Shown one piece after another: positions 34,071-44,800 of a stretch of DNA of 64,000 bases. A model generated the notes under the pieces. The model was not told where the DNA came from and ran no database searches. It saw only the letters and a list, made by a program, of their open reading frames with translations. The position numbers were made by a program, and so were the translations under genes. Within the stretch, counting starts at the first letter, position 1, and every line of letters starts with the position of its first letter. Origin of the DNA: Chryseosolibacter sp964551035 (lineage in GTDB: Bacteria > Bacteroidota > Bacteroidia > Cytophagales > Cyclobacteriaceae); contig CAZKBK010000016.1 of assembly GCA_964551035.1 (NCBI GenBank), positions 40,772 through 104,771 on the forward strand, in the 5' to 3' direction.

Positions 34071-34262
34071 AAAGGTCATTTTAATTAAGGCCATTCCCTT
34101 TCCAATTCCGGTTTTTTCGCGTTAACTTCATTTCCCTTTCCTGTTTTTTTCATCAATCAGCTCGCCTATGAAGTACCACCCGGGTTCATCAGCGAAAGAA
34201 GCCACCCCACTCCCCGGGGTTTCATGCGCAGCGCCTTGTCTTAACATTAAACCATTACCATT

Positions 34263-36389
34263 ATGAAAGTGTACGATGAAAAGCACATCAAGAACATCGT
34301 CCTGCTGGGGGCGACTAAGGCCGGCAAAACTTTGCTGGCCGAAGACATGATCTTTGAGGCCGGAATCATTCACCGGCGCGGTACCATTGAAGGTAAAAAC
34401 ACAGTCTCCGACTATCATGAAATAGAACACGAACGCGGTAATTCCGTTTTTGCAACGGCGTTGCACACGGAATGGCGCGACTATAAAATCAACATCATCG
34501 ACACACCCGGGTTCGACGATTTTGTCGGCGAAATGATTTCATCGGTAAGGGTCGCCGATACATGCGTAATGGTCATTAATGCACAACATGGTGTTGAAGT
34601 GGGAACGGAACTCATTTGGAACTATGTCGACAAGTTCAGCAAACCCACCCTCTTTGCGATCAACCAGGTCGATCACCCAAAAGCGGATTTTGATGCGGCG
34701 TTGGCTTCACTGCAGAACCGATTCGGAAGCGCGGTCACACAAATGCAATACCCTTACAACCAGGGCGAAGACTTCAATGCCATCATCGACTTGCTAAAAA
34801 TGGTCATGTATAAGTTTCCCGTTGACGGTGGAAAACCAAAAAAGCTCGCCATACCGGACGGCGAGAAGGAAAAGGCGGACCGGCTTCACAACCTCCTTGT
34901 TGAAAAAGCTGCCGAAAACGATGAGCAGCTTATGGAAAAGTATTTCGAAAAAGGGAGCCTCGACGAAGACGAACTGCGGCAGGGGCTTAAGCTCGGAATG
35001 ATACACCACGACGTATTCCCGGTCTTTTGCATGTCGGCAAAAAAGAATATGGGTAGCGGACGAATGATGGGCTTCATCGACAACGTTGCACCATCTCCCC
35101 TTGAGACCAAACCCGAAACGGCCGCTGACGGGAGCAAAATCCCTGCGGACACACAGGCGCCTCCCGTTCTTTTCGTGTTTAAGTCGCACCTGGAACCCAA
35201 TCTTGGAAAGTTGTCGTTCTTCAAGGTGATCGCCGGCGAGATCAACGCCGGAACCGAATTGACCAACAGCCAAACCGGCGCCGTTGAAAAAATCCATCAG
35301 CTTTTCATCATGGATGGAAGAAACAGGACACCGGTGGACAGGCTTGTGACCGGAGACATCGGCGCCACGCTCAAGCTGAAGGACACGTCCAGCAACCAGA
35401 CCCTTCGCGCCAGTGACCGCGACGTCACCGTTCAGCCTATCCAATATCCTGAGCCCAGAATTCGCACGGCCGTAGTTGCGCAAAGCAAGAACGACGACGA
35501 AAAGATCGGGGAGGTACTGCATAGGATTAACCAGGAGGATCCCACCGTACAGGTTGAATTTTCCAATGAACTAAAGCAATTGATCATTTCCGGGCAGGGG
35601 GAACTGCACCTTGCGGTGTGCAAATGGTACCTTGAACAGGTTTATAAACTTCACGTCACTTTTGAGAATCCCCGCATCTCGTACCGGGAAACGATTCGAA
35701 AATCGGCTGTTGCCAGCTATCGCCACAAGAAACAGTCGGGGGGTGCCGGCCAGTTTGCCGAAGTACACCTGAGCGTGGAGCCGTACACCGAAGGAATGGC
35801 TGACCCGGGCGAATACACCGTGCGCGGAAGAGAAATCATCGACCTGCCGTGGGGCGGGAAATTGGCCTTTTTCAACTGCATTGTGGGCGGTGTGATTGAC
35901 GCGCGGTTCATCCCGTCGATCCTCAAGGGTGTTATGGAGAAAATGGAACAGGGCCCCATCACGGGGTCGTACGTGCGCGATGTCAGGGTGTGTGTGTTTG
36001 ACGGCAAGATGCACCCCGTAGACTCCAACGACATCTCCTTCAAGATCGCCGGGATGATGGCATTCAAAGATGCCTTCCTGAAATCCGAGCCCCAACTGCT
36101 GGAACCCGTTTTCGATCTGGAGGTCATGCTGCCCGAGGAAGTGATGGGCGATGTTATGAGCGACCTTCAGACGCGCCGGGCAATGATCATGGGAATGGAC
36201 AGCAAAGACAACTTTCAGGTGATCAAAGCCCGCGCTCCCCTTGCCGAACTCGACCGATACTCGACCACCCTCCGATCCCTTTCACAGGGACGCGCCAGCT
36301 TTCACCAACGCTTCTCAGAATTCTCGCCTGTCCCGTATGAAGTGCAACAGCATGTTGCAAAGTCGGCGCATGAAGAAGCTTTGGTGTGA
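34263..36389 (+). CDS. Elongation factor G paralogue with degenerate GTPase motifs
   Basis: The 708-residue protein has all EF-G domains in order, ending in domains IV and V (YRHKKQSGGAGQFAEVHL, DLPWGGKLAFFNCIVGG, RRAMIMGM). Domain I is altered: the P-loop reads GATKAGKT (16-23) instead of AHIDAGKT, switch I reads RGNSV (58-62) instead of RGITI, G3 reads DTPGF (80-84) instead of DTPGH, and G4 reads NQVD (134-137) instead of NKxD. The missing His in G3 is the catalytic residue. A Bacteroides EF-G2 without GTPase activity has been described; this is probably of that type. A terminator follows. Confidence 0.9.
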   Translation: MKVYDEKHIKNIVLLGATKAGKTLLAEDMIFEAGIIHRRGTIEGKNTVSDYHEIEHERGNSVFATALHTEWRDYKINIIDTPGFDDFVGEMISSVRVADTCVMVINAQHGVEVGTELIWNYVDKFSKPTLFAINQVDHPKADFDAALASLQNRFGSAVTQMQYPYNQGEDFNAIIDLLKMVMYKFPVDGGKPKKLAIPDGEKEKADRLHNLLVEKAAENDEQLMEKYFEKGSLDEDELRQGLKLGMIHHDVFPVFCMSAKKNMGSGRMMGFIDNVAPSPLETKPETAADGSKIPADTQAPPVLFVFKSHLEPNLGKLSFFKVIAGEINAGTELTNSQTGAVEKIHQLFIMDGRNRTPVDRLVTGDIGATLKLKDTSSNQTLRASDRDVTVQPIQYPEPRIRTAVVAQSKNDDEKIGEVLHRINQEDPTVQVEFSNELKQLIISGQGELHLAVCKWYLEQVYKLHVTFENPRISYRETIRKSAVASYRHKKQSGGAGQFAEVHLSVEPYTEGMADPGEYTVRGREIIDLPWGGKLAFFNCIVGGVIDARFIPSILKGVMEKMEQGPITGSYVRDVRVCVFDGKMHPVDSNDISFKIAGMMAFKDAFLKSEPQLLEPVFDLEVMLPEEVMGDVMSDLQTRRAMIMGMDSKDNFQVIKARAPLAELDRYSTTLRSLSQGRASFHQRFSEFSPVPYEVQQHVAKSAHEEALV

Positions 36390-36416
36390 CGAAACGCACA
36401 CACGCCATCATTCACA

Positions 36417-36442
36417 AAGCTGCCGTTGGCAGCTTTTTTTTC
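36417..36442 (+). terminator. Terminator after the EF-G paralogue
   Basis: AAAGCTGCC and GGCAGCTTT form a nine-base stem with a three-base loop (GTT), and the T run continues after the stem. It lies 27 bases after the stop codon. Confidence 0.8.
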
Positions 36443-36564
36443 TAATTCACTGCGTGTGGCAGGGGTTCCACAAAGGTGAAAGTCATTCCAACTGCCGTTT
36501 CGATTCGTCGAACTCCTCATTCCGTATTTTATGCCGAAAAAATGTCGTCGGTCAATAAAAACAA

Positions 36565-36594
36565 TTGGATAAAACCATTCTTTTCATAGATTTG
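36565..36594 (+). promoter_or_regulatory. Complete Bacteroidota-type promoter of the GT2 gene
   Basis: TTG (36565-36567) and a perfect -7 box TAGATTTG (36587-36594) are separated by 19 bases, the usual distance. The predicted start lies around 36601, leaving a leader of about 30 bases. Confidence 0.7.
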
Positions 36595-36629
36595 TTTGAC
36601 TCTCCGAGCCCAACCCAATCCGTCCTGTG

Positions 36630-37403
36630 ATGAGTAATGCAATCGTAGTCATCCCCACGTACAAGGAGCGAGAGAACATCCGAGCAATTATCGATGCGGT
36701 ATTTGCGCTCCCGAAGGATTTTCATGTCCTGGTGGTGGACGATAACTCGCCTGACGGCACGTCCCAGATTGTGGAGGATTTGCAACGGTATTACAACAAG
36801 CGTGAGGTGAAACTCCACCTGCTGAAGCGTGCCGCCAAACTCGGCCTTGGCACGGCCTACATCGCAGGCTTCCGTTATGCCATCGACCGGGGATATGATT
36901 ATGTTCTCGAAATGGATGCGGATTTTTCGCACGACCCCAAGGACTTGGTCAGCCTTTACGTCGCCTGTAAAGACGAAGGGGCCGATCTGTCGATCGGATC
37001 ACGCTATGCAACCGGGGTGAACGTCGTCAACTGGCCTATCGGACGCGTACTGCTTTCATACTTTGCCAGCAGCTATGTTCGCCTGATCACCGGCATGCCC
37101 ATCCGCGATACCACGGCCGGTTTCGTGTGCTACAAGCGGGAAGTGTTGGAAATGATTCCGCTGGATCAGATCAAGTTCGTGGGCTATGCTTTTCAGATCG
37201 AAATGAAATTCCTGGCCTGGAAGTACGGCTTCCGGTTGAATGAAGTGCCGATCATCTTTACCGACCGCACGCGAGGCGAATCAAAAATGTCTGCAGGAAT
37301 CTTTAAGGAAGCTTTCTTTGGCGTGTTGCAAATGACCGTACAAAGCTGGTTCCGCAAATACATACCACAACCAGCGGTACAAAAGCTCTCTGAAGCCGCT
37401 TAG
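36630..37403 (+). CDS. Polyprenol monophosphomannose synthase-like GT2 glycosyltransferase
   Basis: The 257-residue protein resembles dolichol-phosphate mannose synthase (Dpm1) and transfers a sugar from a GDP donor to polyprenyl phosphate on the cytoplasmic face. The GT2 fold shows AIVVIPTYKERENI, VVDDNSPDGT, the metal site EMDADFSHDP and the acceptor region GSRYATGV with RDTTAGFVCYKR. The C-terminus has no strong membrane helix, as in the single-domain Dpm1 class. The ATG at 36630 is preferred to a GTG three bases before. It stands alone with a good promoter. Confidence 0.9.
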   Translation: MSNAIVVIPTYKERENIRAIIDAVFALPKDFHVLVVDDNSPDGTSQIVEDLQRYYNKREVKLHLLKRAAKLGLGTAYIAGFRYAIDRGYDYVLEMDADFSHDPKDLVSLYVACKDEGADLSIGSRYATGVNVVNWPIGRVLLSYFASSYVRLITGMPIRDTTAGFVCYKREVLEMIPLDQIKFVGYAFQIEMKFLAWKYGFRLNEVPIIFTDRTRGESKMSAGIFKEAFFGVLQMTVQSWFRKYIPQPAVQKLSEAA

Positions 37404-37462
37404 CGCTCCATTCTAGTTGCACGGGCACGGGATTAGCCATCATGAGTTCAAAACCATGAACC

Positions 37463-37798
37463 ATGAAAAAGCTACTTCCCATCATCGTTATAGCCTTGCT
37501 CGCCGCCTTCCCGTCGTTCGCACAGGACCAGGGGACGCCGGAACCACGACAGCAGGACCGGCAAAAGGTAGCGATTCGCGACCTGCCACAACCCATACGG
37601 ACGGCCCTGGAATCTACCGAATACGCAGGGTGGAATATCAGTTCGGCCTACCGCACGACTCAGACGGAAACCGTAGACGAGACCCAGAGCATGGAAGTAT
37701 ATGTCGTCGAGCTGAAGAGTGGCGCCGACACCCAGGTCATTCGTTTCGACCGCGACGGGAATCGGATTGACGATAAAGATGAACATAAAGGACCGTAG
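37463..37798 (+). CDS. Exported PepSY-like small protein (111 aa)
   Basis: The signal peptide is MKKLLPIIVIALLAAFPSFAQ. The following 90 residues (KVAIRDLPQPIRTALESTEYAGWNIS, then EVYVVELKSGADTQVIRFDRDGNRI) fit the pattern of PepSY-like/DUF2874 domains: a helix followed by strands with an F-D-x-x-G-x turn. Such proteins are periplasmic and often occur as single small genes; a role as inhibitor or binding module is unproven. It lies 60 bases after the GT2 gene on the same strand. Confidence 0.7.
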   Translation: MKKLLPIIVIALLAAFPSFAQDQGTPEPRQQDRQKVAIRDLPQPIRTALESTEYAGWNISSAYRTTQTETVDETQSMEVYVVELKSGADTQVIRFDRDGNRIDDKDEHKGP

Positions 37799-37836
37799 CC
37801 CTGTGCCGGCACAAACGGAGATCGTTCGGAACGCTT

Positions 37837-38682
37837 TCAGGATGATTTTCTGAAGACGAGCAAGGGCACGCTTGTAACAAAAGCCAGCGCTGCCGAATTG
37901 CTCGATAGGAAGATGCGTTCGTACCAGCCCCGGTTTTGTTTCGTGAAAAGCACAGCAATCGACGCCTTTGATCGCTTCACATCACGACTCAACCGGTTCG
38001 ACAACGACTCCTCGATGTGCTGTTTCCTGAAGTTGAAGGTTACACCTGGCGCCTTATACCGTTCTGCCTTTTTTTCAAGTTTACCCACCGTCTCCGTGAC
38101 GTTCAGCAAATAATCATAATGGTAAACATCCACGCTGGCTTTAAAGGGGGCAGCAAACCGCCTGACCCGCTTCATTTCCCTTGCGAGATCGTTAAAATCG
38201 GACGAATAAAGTATCTTCCGGATAGGCGCCCTGCGCCACTTGTGGGGCACCACGAAGACGGGCACGGGCGATGTCGTCAAAAGAATCGACGCGTTCGTCC
38301 CTAACAACTTCTTCAGCGGACCTCCTCCCCTTGTACTCAAACAGATGTAGTCCGAGTTTGTTTTTGATGCCTGATCGACAATCGTTTGATGGACAGAGCG
38401 GTTTTTCCTGGCGACGACGCACTCAAAGGCTCCCGGTCTGATACCTGTGGCACCGTATTCCGCTTCGACGGATTTCTCAAGGAGTGCCCGCGCCGGGCCC
38501 ATCTCCTGCCGGGCATAGGTCCTGTATTTGCTTTCCGACCATCGGGTCGGTTTAAGGATCTCTATGATGTGAAGGAAGATGAGTGAACTTTTGTTCTGCG
38601 CTGCAAGCTGGATCGCAAAGCGCATTCCGGCCTTTGCGCTCGGGGAAAGATCCGTAGGGACAAGAATTTTTTCGGTGGCCAT
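37837..38682 (-). CDS. Universal stress protein with two UspA domains
   Basis: The 281-residue product has two UspA-like halves (about 1-145 and 153-281). The first begins EKILVPTDLSPSAKAGMRFA and holds a partial ATP-loop (STRGGGPLKKLLGTNASIL); the second begins IRKILYSSDFNDLAREM and lacks the glycine motif. Tandem Usp proteins respond to stress and some bind ATP. A related protein of similar size lies at 59922-60755. Upstream lies one copy of the 36-bp repeat, 84 bases from the start codon. Confidence 0.88.
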   Translation of the reverse strand: MATEKILVPTDLSPSAKAGMRFAIQLAAQNKSSLIFLHIIEILKPTRWSESKYRTYARQEMGPARALLEKSVEAEYGATGIRPGAFECVVARKNRSVHQTIVDQASKTNSDYICLSTRGGGPLKKLLGTNASILLTTSPVPVFVVPHKWRRAPIRKILYSSDFNDLAREMKRVRRFAAPFKASVDVYHYDYLLNVTETVGKLEKKAERYKAPGVTFNFRKQHIEESLSNRLSRDVKRSKASIAVLFTKQNRGWYERIFLSSNSAALAFVTSVPLLVFRKSS

Positions 38683-38765
38683 ACACTGGAATTAATTCGA
38701 ACTAAATTTACACAGGTACGCGGTTCCCGAAACAATATTCCCAACTATTTCGAACTAAAAAACAT

Positions 38766-38800
38766 TGCTGTCCGGGGAAAGTCTCGCGTGACGTGTCAAC
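38766..38800 (+). repeat. 36-bp repeated element, copy A
   Basis: Runs from TGCTGTCCGGGG to GACGTGTCAAC and equals copy B at 63949-63984 except for one missing C. Both sides diverge at once. It lies upstream of the double-UspA gene. It contains TGAC-GT-GTCA and TCC-GG-GGA dyads. Confidence 0.75.
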
Positions 38801-38902
38801 AATGATTAAAAAATCAACGTTTTGCACCATTTCGACAATACGGAGCGAACCGGCCGCTGTCTAACCCGGAGATGCAACATTTGAGTCGTAGTCACGGAAA
38901 AA

Positions 38903-41812
38903 CTACCGGTAGCAGATGTGCTTGTAGGGACAAAGCCTGCAAACATCGCGGTCGCCGGTCTGGTCGAACGGAACCGCCGGATCGAACAGCTCTTCAAGCA
39001 GGGCCTGAAGCAGGGATTCAAATTCAGTCAAAAGCGGCGCCGCATCGGTGACCAGCGTCTTTCCGAGGCGCAGGCCAAAGGAAAAGTCATCGTCAAAAAG
39101 ATTCATCCGATTCAGCAGGCCGGGAACAAGCTGGACGGGTGCTGTGCCATTCAGGAAATTCTTTTGATAGAGAACAGCATAGAGAAGGGTCTGAAAAGCG
39201 GCCTTATTCCGGTAGGGTTCCCGGGCGAACAGGGATTGGATGCTTTCGAAACTCAATTTATCCTTTCCTGTTTTATAGTCGATAACCCTCACGGTATTTT
39301 CCTTTCTGTCAACCCGGTCGATCTTACCGCCGATTATCGCCTGGTGCGGCGGTCGCGAAATCGGGACATTGAATGTAAGACCGCTTTGCTCGAGGCCTTC
39401 CATTGAAAATGGTACGTAACCCCGGTCGACTTCAATGATGCGGTGCGCAAACCGGCTCACGATCTCACGGACAACGAGACGCTGACCATGGTATTCGACC
39501 TTCTGCGCCGGATTCAACCGGTAAGCTTCGACAAAGGCCTGGTCGATGAGCGCATCGACCGCCTCAGGATAATTTTCAAAATCGCCGGCTTCTATCAGCC
39601 TGGACCTTTTCCGCTCCACTATCGATTTATAAAAACGCTCCATCACGTCGTGAAGAAAGTTTCCCAACACCCGTGCGTCGAGCTCCTCTTCGACCTCATC
39701 GGCTTCACGGATCTTGGCGACGTGCCTGAAATAAAACTTCAGCCGGCACTCAAGGTAAGTGTTCAGGGCAGAAGGCGAAATCCCCTTGAAGTGCAGGCTC
39801 CCTTCATTCGCTTTGAGGAGGGCATCCATAACCATATCGGATTTTTGCACGACAATCGGGGCCACGGCCTTCGGCGATATGCTGTTATGAAGCACTTTCC
39901 TTTCAACGGGCAGTCCCGACTCGAATATCAGTTGTTGCAAAAACCTGCTCGTTTCACCCTGGCCGAGCACGTCCGTTTCTGCGTTATGAAATATGTACAC
40001 ATTTTCCGCCCTTTGAAGGATGCGGTAAAACAGGTAGGCATACATCGCGTCCTGGTGCTCGGTAGTGGGCAACCGGTAAGCCCGGCGAATTGAATAGGGA
40101 ATATAGGAACCGGTTTGCCCTACCGCCGGGAACGCGCCCTCATTGAGTGAGAGTATGAACACATTCCTGAAATCAAGATTGCGGGTCTCCAGGACGCCCA
40201 TGATCTGAAGGCCACTCAAGGGCTCGCCAGAAAACGGAACCTTCTGCGACCGGACAAGTTGCCTGAAAAGGCGGAGGAAAAGTTTGATATCTGAAACCCG
40301 TTTGCCACGGGACCCGGATTCCGCCACCGCTTCACCGCTAACCACCGCCCGCAGGCGATTAAGAAACTTCACGAAATGAAAAGCATACTCCTTGTCGAGG
40401 TCTCCGACCGCAGATAGCATTGCCACGGCCTCAACGACGGATACGACATAATCGATCTGCTGTAGCGTCGCATGCGCCGTGTCGTCAGCAAGGGCATCCC
40501 GGAAAGTGACGCGATGTAACGCAACCTCGGAGGCAAGAAAACTTTGTGGAATGTGTACCCAGTTAAAGCGGAGGATCTCCTTGCGTTTCGTATTCGCCTT
40601 GACTGCGTCGGCGGCGGCCATGTACGGATGTCCGAGCAAAGCCAACACCTGGCGGTGGTGGAAGTGGTCATCCTTTCTGGTGAGTTGCAGGTCGATCAAC
40701 AACTCGATAAAATTAAACATGGGCGTAGCGGTAAGGGGAAACCCCATTGTCACGTTCATGTGCGCCACGCTGGAAGCGACCCCGTGCATCACGGGGAGCA
40801 ATAATTTCTCGTCCGGCAGTACGACAACGGTCTCCTCCGGATTCATTCCCCCGGCCAGTGCATCGCCGAACACCTGCGCCATGAGTTTGGCTTGCCCTAT
40901 GGGCTGCACGGCGCCAAAAATGTGTATGCGCGGATCGTTGCCACCGCTGCGTTGCAACAGATCGTGAGAAGGGATGTGCTCCGGAAAGGTTCTGCCTAAC
41001 ACAGGGTGCTGTTGGTATTCCCTGAAATACCGGCCCGCCTCCTGCGTGACGTTGTTCACGTAATAGGCGTCGACATCCCAGAACACGCGCGAACCGCTGA
41101 GGACAAATGCGCTGAGCAAACGCTCTTCGGCCACCGTGAGTGCGTTAAATCCCGCAAATATCATCGTTGGCGCACCTGAGGTGTCGATCTCATTATTGCT
41201 GGCAGCCTCCGCCACAGCCCGGTGGAGCATTCCCTCAAATGCCAGGCCCTTATCCATCAGGCGCTGTCGGAACGTCTCGTAGATGTGAGGCAGTTTTCGC
41301 CACAGTTCAAGGAACTTTCCTTTGTTGGCGGAGTGGTGTTCGTCAAAATTTGCCCAGAAGCTCCTCAAGAATTCACGTTGCTCATCCGTAAGAAAATCAA
41401 ATCCGGAATCGAGCGCTTTCTGATGGCTCAGGTCCTTGAACAAATGCCCCGCATCGACGAGGTACTTGTCCACCTCGTCAAAATCCCGGAGCAACATTTC
41501 GCCCCAGAAATAGAAGTTCTCAAAGCGGCTCAACAGATCGCCTGCATCGCCATGGCCTAATTCGCTGTTGTAAACCTGGTGCAACTCGGAGATAAGCTCA
41601 AGCTTGTCAGGCTCCGTCAGTGAAGAAAGCCGTTTGAAAAAATCCTCTATGGTCAGCAGGCGCGGAGCGAAGGCCGGCTTCTGAAGCAACATGCCGAGGT
41701 GTTTCCGAAAGAAGAGCGCAGCCCTCCGGTTTGGGAACACCAGGGTGACCTCCTCCAGGCGCTGGTGGTGTGCGATCACAAATTCGGCTACGTCTTTGAG
41801 AAATGCGCTCAT
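38903..41812 (-). CDS. AddB-like PD-(D/E)XK nuclease subunit
   Basis: The 969-residue protein resembles AddB of AddAB helicase-nucleases, which process double-strand breaks for recombination. The N-terminus (TLVFPNRRAALFFRKHL) has the AddB-type helicase-like fold but no P-loop. The C-terminal nuclease site shows GGKIDRVD and VIDYKTGK. Cysteines 689, 958, 961 and 967 (last three as CRLCPYKHIC) match the four-Cys iron-sulphur clasp of AddB. The helicase gene lies four bases upstream on the same strand, so the two form a unit. Confidence 0.88.
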   Translation of the reverse strand: MSAFLKDVAEFVIAHHQRLEEVTLVFPNRRAALFFRKHLGMLLQKPAFAPRLLTIEDFFKRLSSLTEPDKLELISELHQVYNSELGHGDAGDLLSRFENFYFWGEMLLRDFDEVDKYLVDAGHLFKDLSHQKALDSGFDFLTDEQREFLRSFWANFDEHHSANKGKFLELWRKLPHIYETFRQRLMDKGLAFEGMLHRAVAEAASNNEIDTSGAPTMIFAGFNALTVAEERLLSAFVLSGSRVFWDVDAYYVNNVTQEAGRYFREYQQHPVLGRTFPEHIPSHDLLQRSGGNDPRIHIFGAVQPIGQAKLMAQVFGDALAGGMNPEETVVVLPDEKLLLPVMHGVASSVAHMNVTMGFPLTATPMFNFIELLIDLQLTRKDDHFHHRQVLALLGHPYMAAADAVKANTKRKEILRFNWVHIPQSFLASEVALHRVTFRDALADDTAHATLQQIDYVVSVVEAVAMLSAVGDLDKEYAFHFVKFLNRLRAVVSGEAVAESGSRGKRVSDIKLFLRLFRQLVRSQKVPFSGEPLSGLQIMGVLETRNLDFRNVFILSLNEGAFPAVGQTGSYIPYSIRRAYRLPTTEHQDAMYAYLFYRILQRAENVYIFHNAETDVLGQGETSRFLQQLIFESGLPVERKVLHNSISPKAVAPIVVQKSDMVMDALLKANEGSLHFKGISPSALNTYLECRLKFYFRHVAKIREADEVEEELDARVLGNFLHDVMERFYKSIVERKRSRLIEAGDFENYPEAVDALIDQAFVEAYRLNPAQKVEYHGQRLVVREIVSRFAHRIIEVDRGYVPFSMEGLEQSGLTFNVPISRPPHQAIIGGKIDRVDRKENTVRVIDYKTGKDKLSFESIQSLFAREPYRNKAAFQTLLYAVLYQKNFLNGTAPVQLVPGLLNRMNLFDDDFSFGLRLGKTLVTDAAPLLTEFESLLQALLEELFDPAVPFDQTGDRDVCRLCPYKHICYR

Positions 41813-41816
41813 TTTA

Positions 41817-44800
41817 TCACTTGAATCCCAACGATAATTGATCGCTGGATGGTTTCGTTCGGGTTCGGAGCCTCACGGCGCTGGTCACTTCGAGAACGGC
41901 CTGGTCGTCGAGATAGAGGAGGAATCCCGTCACATCCACAAAGTTCATTTGATGAAGGATGTTCATGTATTCAAGCACCTGCTGGTGATGGGCTTTTTTC
42001 TTTTCACCCGTCTTGAAATCGATGACGATGCCCCGCTTTCCCTGAAAGATCAATCGGTCCATGCGGCTCTCCTGTCCACCAGGCAAGAGCACCGGAACCT
42101 CCGTCCTTACTTCCCAGTCTCTGGTGAACCAGGTCGCCACGGTTTCCGTTTGCAGCAACGTCGAGAGCTGATCCTTCATGGCCTGCGTCTCCTCGGGGAG
42201 GATCAGCCCCTCAGACACGATGTCGCGCAGCACCTTATCGATATCATCGGCATAAATGAGGCGGGAAAGAATGGTATGCATCAGGATACCATAACGGATC
42301 CGGATTTCTTTTTCCGATACGGCGTCGAAATAGGTTTTTGCCGACTGGCGGATGACGAGTTTCTCACGCCACGAGGATGAACGGTATTGGCGCAGGCTAA
42401 GGGTTGCCGTGTGCGGCCGGGCTTCCTCCGTTTCGTTCACCAATTCTCCGGAAGCCCACGCTCCTTCCGGCGTTGTCCACCGATCGCTAAGCGTTTTCGA
42501 ACTGTTAAGGCTGTTGAAGAGCAAGGATGCGACGGTGTTCCTGGCCTGGCGCACCCCGGGATGTGGCGCAACGGCGATAAGCCCCCGTTCTGCACGTGTA
42601 AACGCCACGTACAGGAGGTTCAGGTTGTCGAGATACGTCTTCGTACGTTCCTCCGAATAGTACGGGGAAAAAAAAGTACGCTCCAGAACCTTCCCATATT
42701 TCACGGGCAGGTAGCCGGCATCGTCGAATCCACGGGCCTTGGACCGCACCCAAAGGTTCGGCGCCTGCCATGCATCATGATCGAGACCCCACGAACAAAA
42801 CGGAACGATCACATATTTGAACTGAAGTCCTTTCGACTTGTGGATCGTCAGAATTTGCGCGGCCTCAACCTCCCCCGCGACCTGCACAGACCGTTTTTGG
42901 CGGTTATCTTCCCACCACTCCAGGAAGGCGGCGAGGTCACTGCGCTCGCGGTGATAGAACTCCAATACAATGTCCTGGAACGCCTGGAGGTATACCATCT
43001 CGCCTTCGTCGTTGCCCAACGCAAAAATTTCGATCAGCGTTTCAGTCAATTCTATGAGCGAAAGTTTCTTCAGAACGACCTTGCGGGCCGTAAATGCCGG
43101 CGGCAGGTTATTCTCAAAGAACGCCTGGTTCGACACCGAGAAAACCACGGGCAGGTCGCGCGATGGCTCGTGCAGGCGCGCGTATTCGAATCCAAGCTGC
43201 GCGCGTGCCACGGCATCGTCGGCGTTCAGCAAGTACCGCATGGCGCCCAGCAGCAGGTTCACGCAAGCGGCGCCATCGATTCTCAGGGACTCATTGGAGA
43301 CAACATCATAACGGCATGCTGCCCGCGCGCGGGGCGAGTTCCGGTATTCAAGCAGCCATGAAGCGATGCGCTGACCTTCGTCATTTTTCCGGACAAGGAT
43401 CGCGATCTCATTGAGGCGCACGCCCTTGCCCTGCAATTCTTCCATCGCTTTGGGGATCTCTTCCATCGCATCGTCGTACCACCGGCGACGCGTACCGGTT
43501 GATTCAACGCGGTCATCGCTCTCCTGTATGAAAAAAATCTTCACGAAACCCTTGAAAGCGCGTGCATTGTCCTGGGCCACATCCTTGTAAGCCTCCAGCG
43601 GGATGGAGGCTCCCGTCTCCAGGGCAACGTGCTTCGCCGCCTCGCCGAACAGTTCGTTGTTGAAGTTCACGATCTCGGGAGCGCTGCGAAAATTGGTTGC
43701 AAGCGCCCTGACACCGGCACGGTGTTCACCCACGTTTGATATGATCTGCTGTTGCAAAAGGCTGAGGTCGCCGCCACGCCAGCGGTAAATCGCCTGCTTC
43801 ACGTCGCCGACAACCATTGCCGGATACCCCTGGTCGAGGCTATTGACAATGAGCGGCTGAAAATTTTTCCATTGCATGCCGGATGTATCCTGGAATTCGT
43901 CGATGAGATAATTCCGAAAAAATGATCCGACTTTTTCGTAGATAAAAGGCGTGTCGCTGTCCTGAATGACGCCGTTGAGAAATTTTGGCGCGTCCGCGAG
44001 CAGCATCAGGTTGTTTTCATCCTTGAACTCCTTAAGTTTTCGGGCAATATCTGCGATCAGGCCATAGACGTACAGGTTCCTCAACGCAACCTCGGCCGTT
44101 ACGGCGACAGCATAATCCTCATCCCACGCCCGCACGATCTCCTGCAAGGCAGGAATCAGACGGGTTTCCGCAACTGTGGCAATCTCCTTCGCAAATGCCG
44201 TCCCCGGGCCCGGCCAGTTTTTCGCCTCCATGAACGCGGATCTCATCCGCTCCTTAGGTTCCTCAAGGGACGAAATATTCCGGTTGTAGGCGTGCTGCAA
44301 AAAGAATTTCTGTATGCCGGAGTTCTTACCCCACTTGAAGTCGTCATATCCCCAGACCTGCGCGTCAATGACCTCAAGAACTTCGCGGGCTGGCCGCGAG
44401 ACTCTTCCGAGAAAGCGATTCTTCATCGACCACAGTCTCTCGCGAAGGTTCCGGAAGAACGCGGGATCGCCGGTGGTTTTGTTTACTTCGTCTTCAACGG
44501 CCTTGAATTCTTCACGAAAAATTTCCTTTGCGAATTCGATCAGGTTGTAGCGCACATCCCATGCCCTTTCGTTCTCCAGATTCTCCCTGGCGAATTCCAC
44601 CACCCAGTCGGTAAGTTCCCGATTTTTACCCAACTCATCGATGAGGTTGTCGATGACCTGCTCTAGCACCGCATCATGCTCCACCTCAAGGCGGTAGTCA
44701 CCAACAAGGCCGGCTTCGCGGGTAAAGGACCGGATCACGCGCTGAAAAAATGCGTCGATGGTGCTAATGGCAAACCCCGAATACTGGTGAAGAATCGCCG

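Larger units (their letters stand above)
33803..34262. other. Intergenic region upstream of the EF-G paralogue
   Basis: This 460-base gap starts with the decarboxylase terminator and then carries a 13-base direct repeat. I find no convincing open frame and no perfect -7 box; GTTAACTTCA near 34121 is the nearest weak candidate. Long leader length suggests regulation of the EF-G paralogue. Confidence 0.4.

Noticed and set aside
38806..39021. A 71-codon minus-strand frame overlapping the end of the AddB-like gene
   Set aside because: It overlaps the conserved cysteine clasp of the AddB-like gene in another frame and has no protein-like composition.
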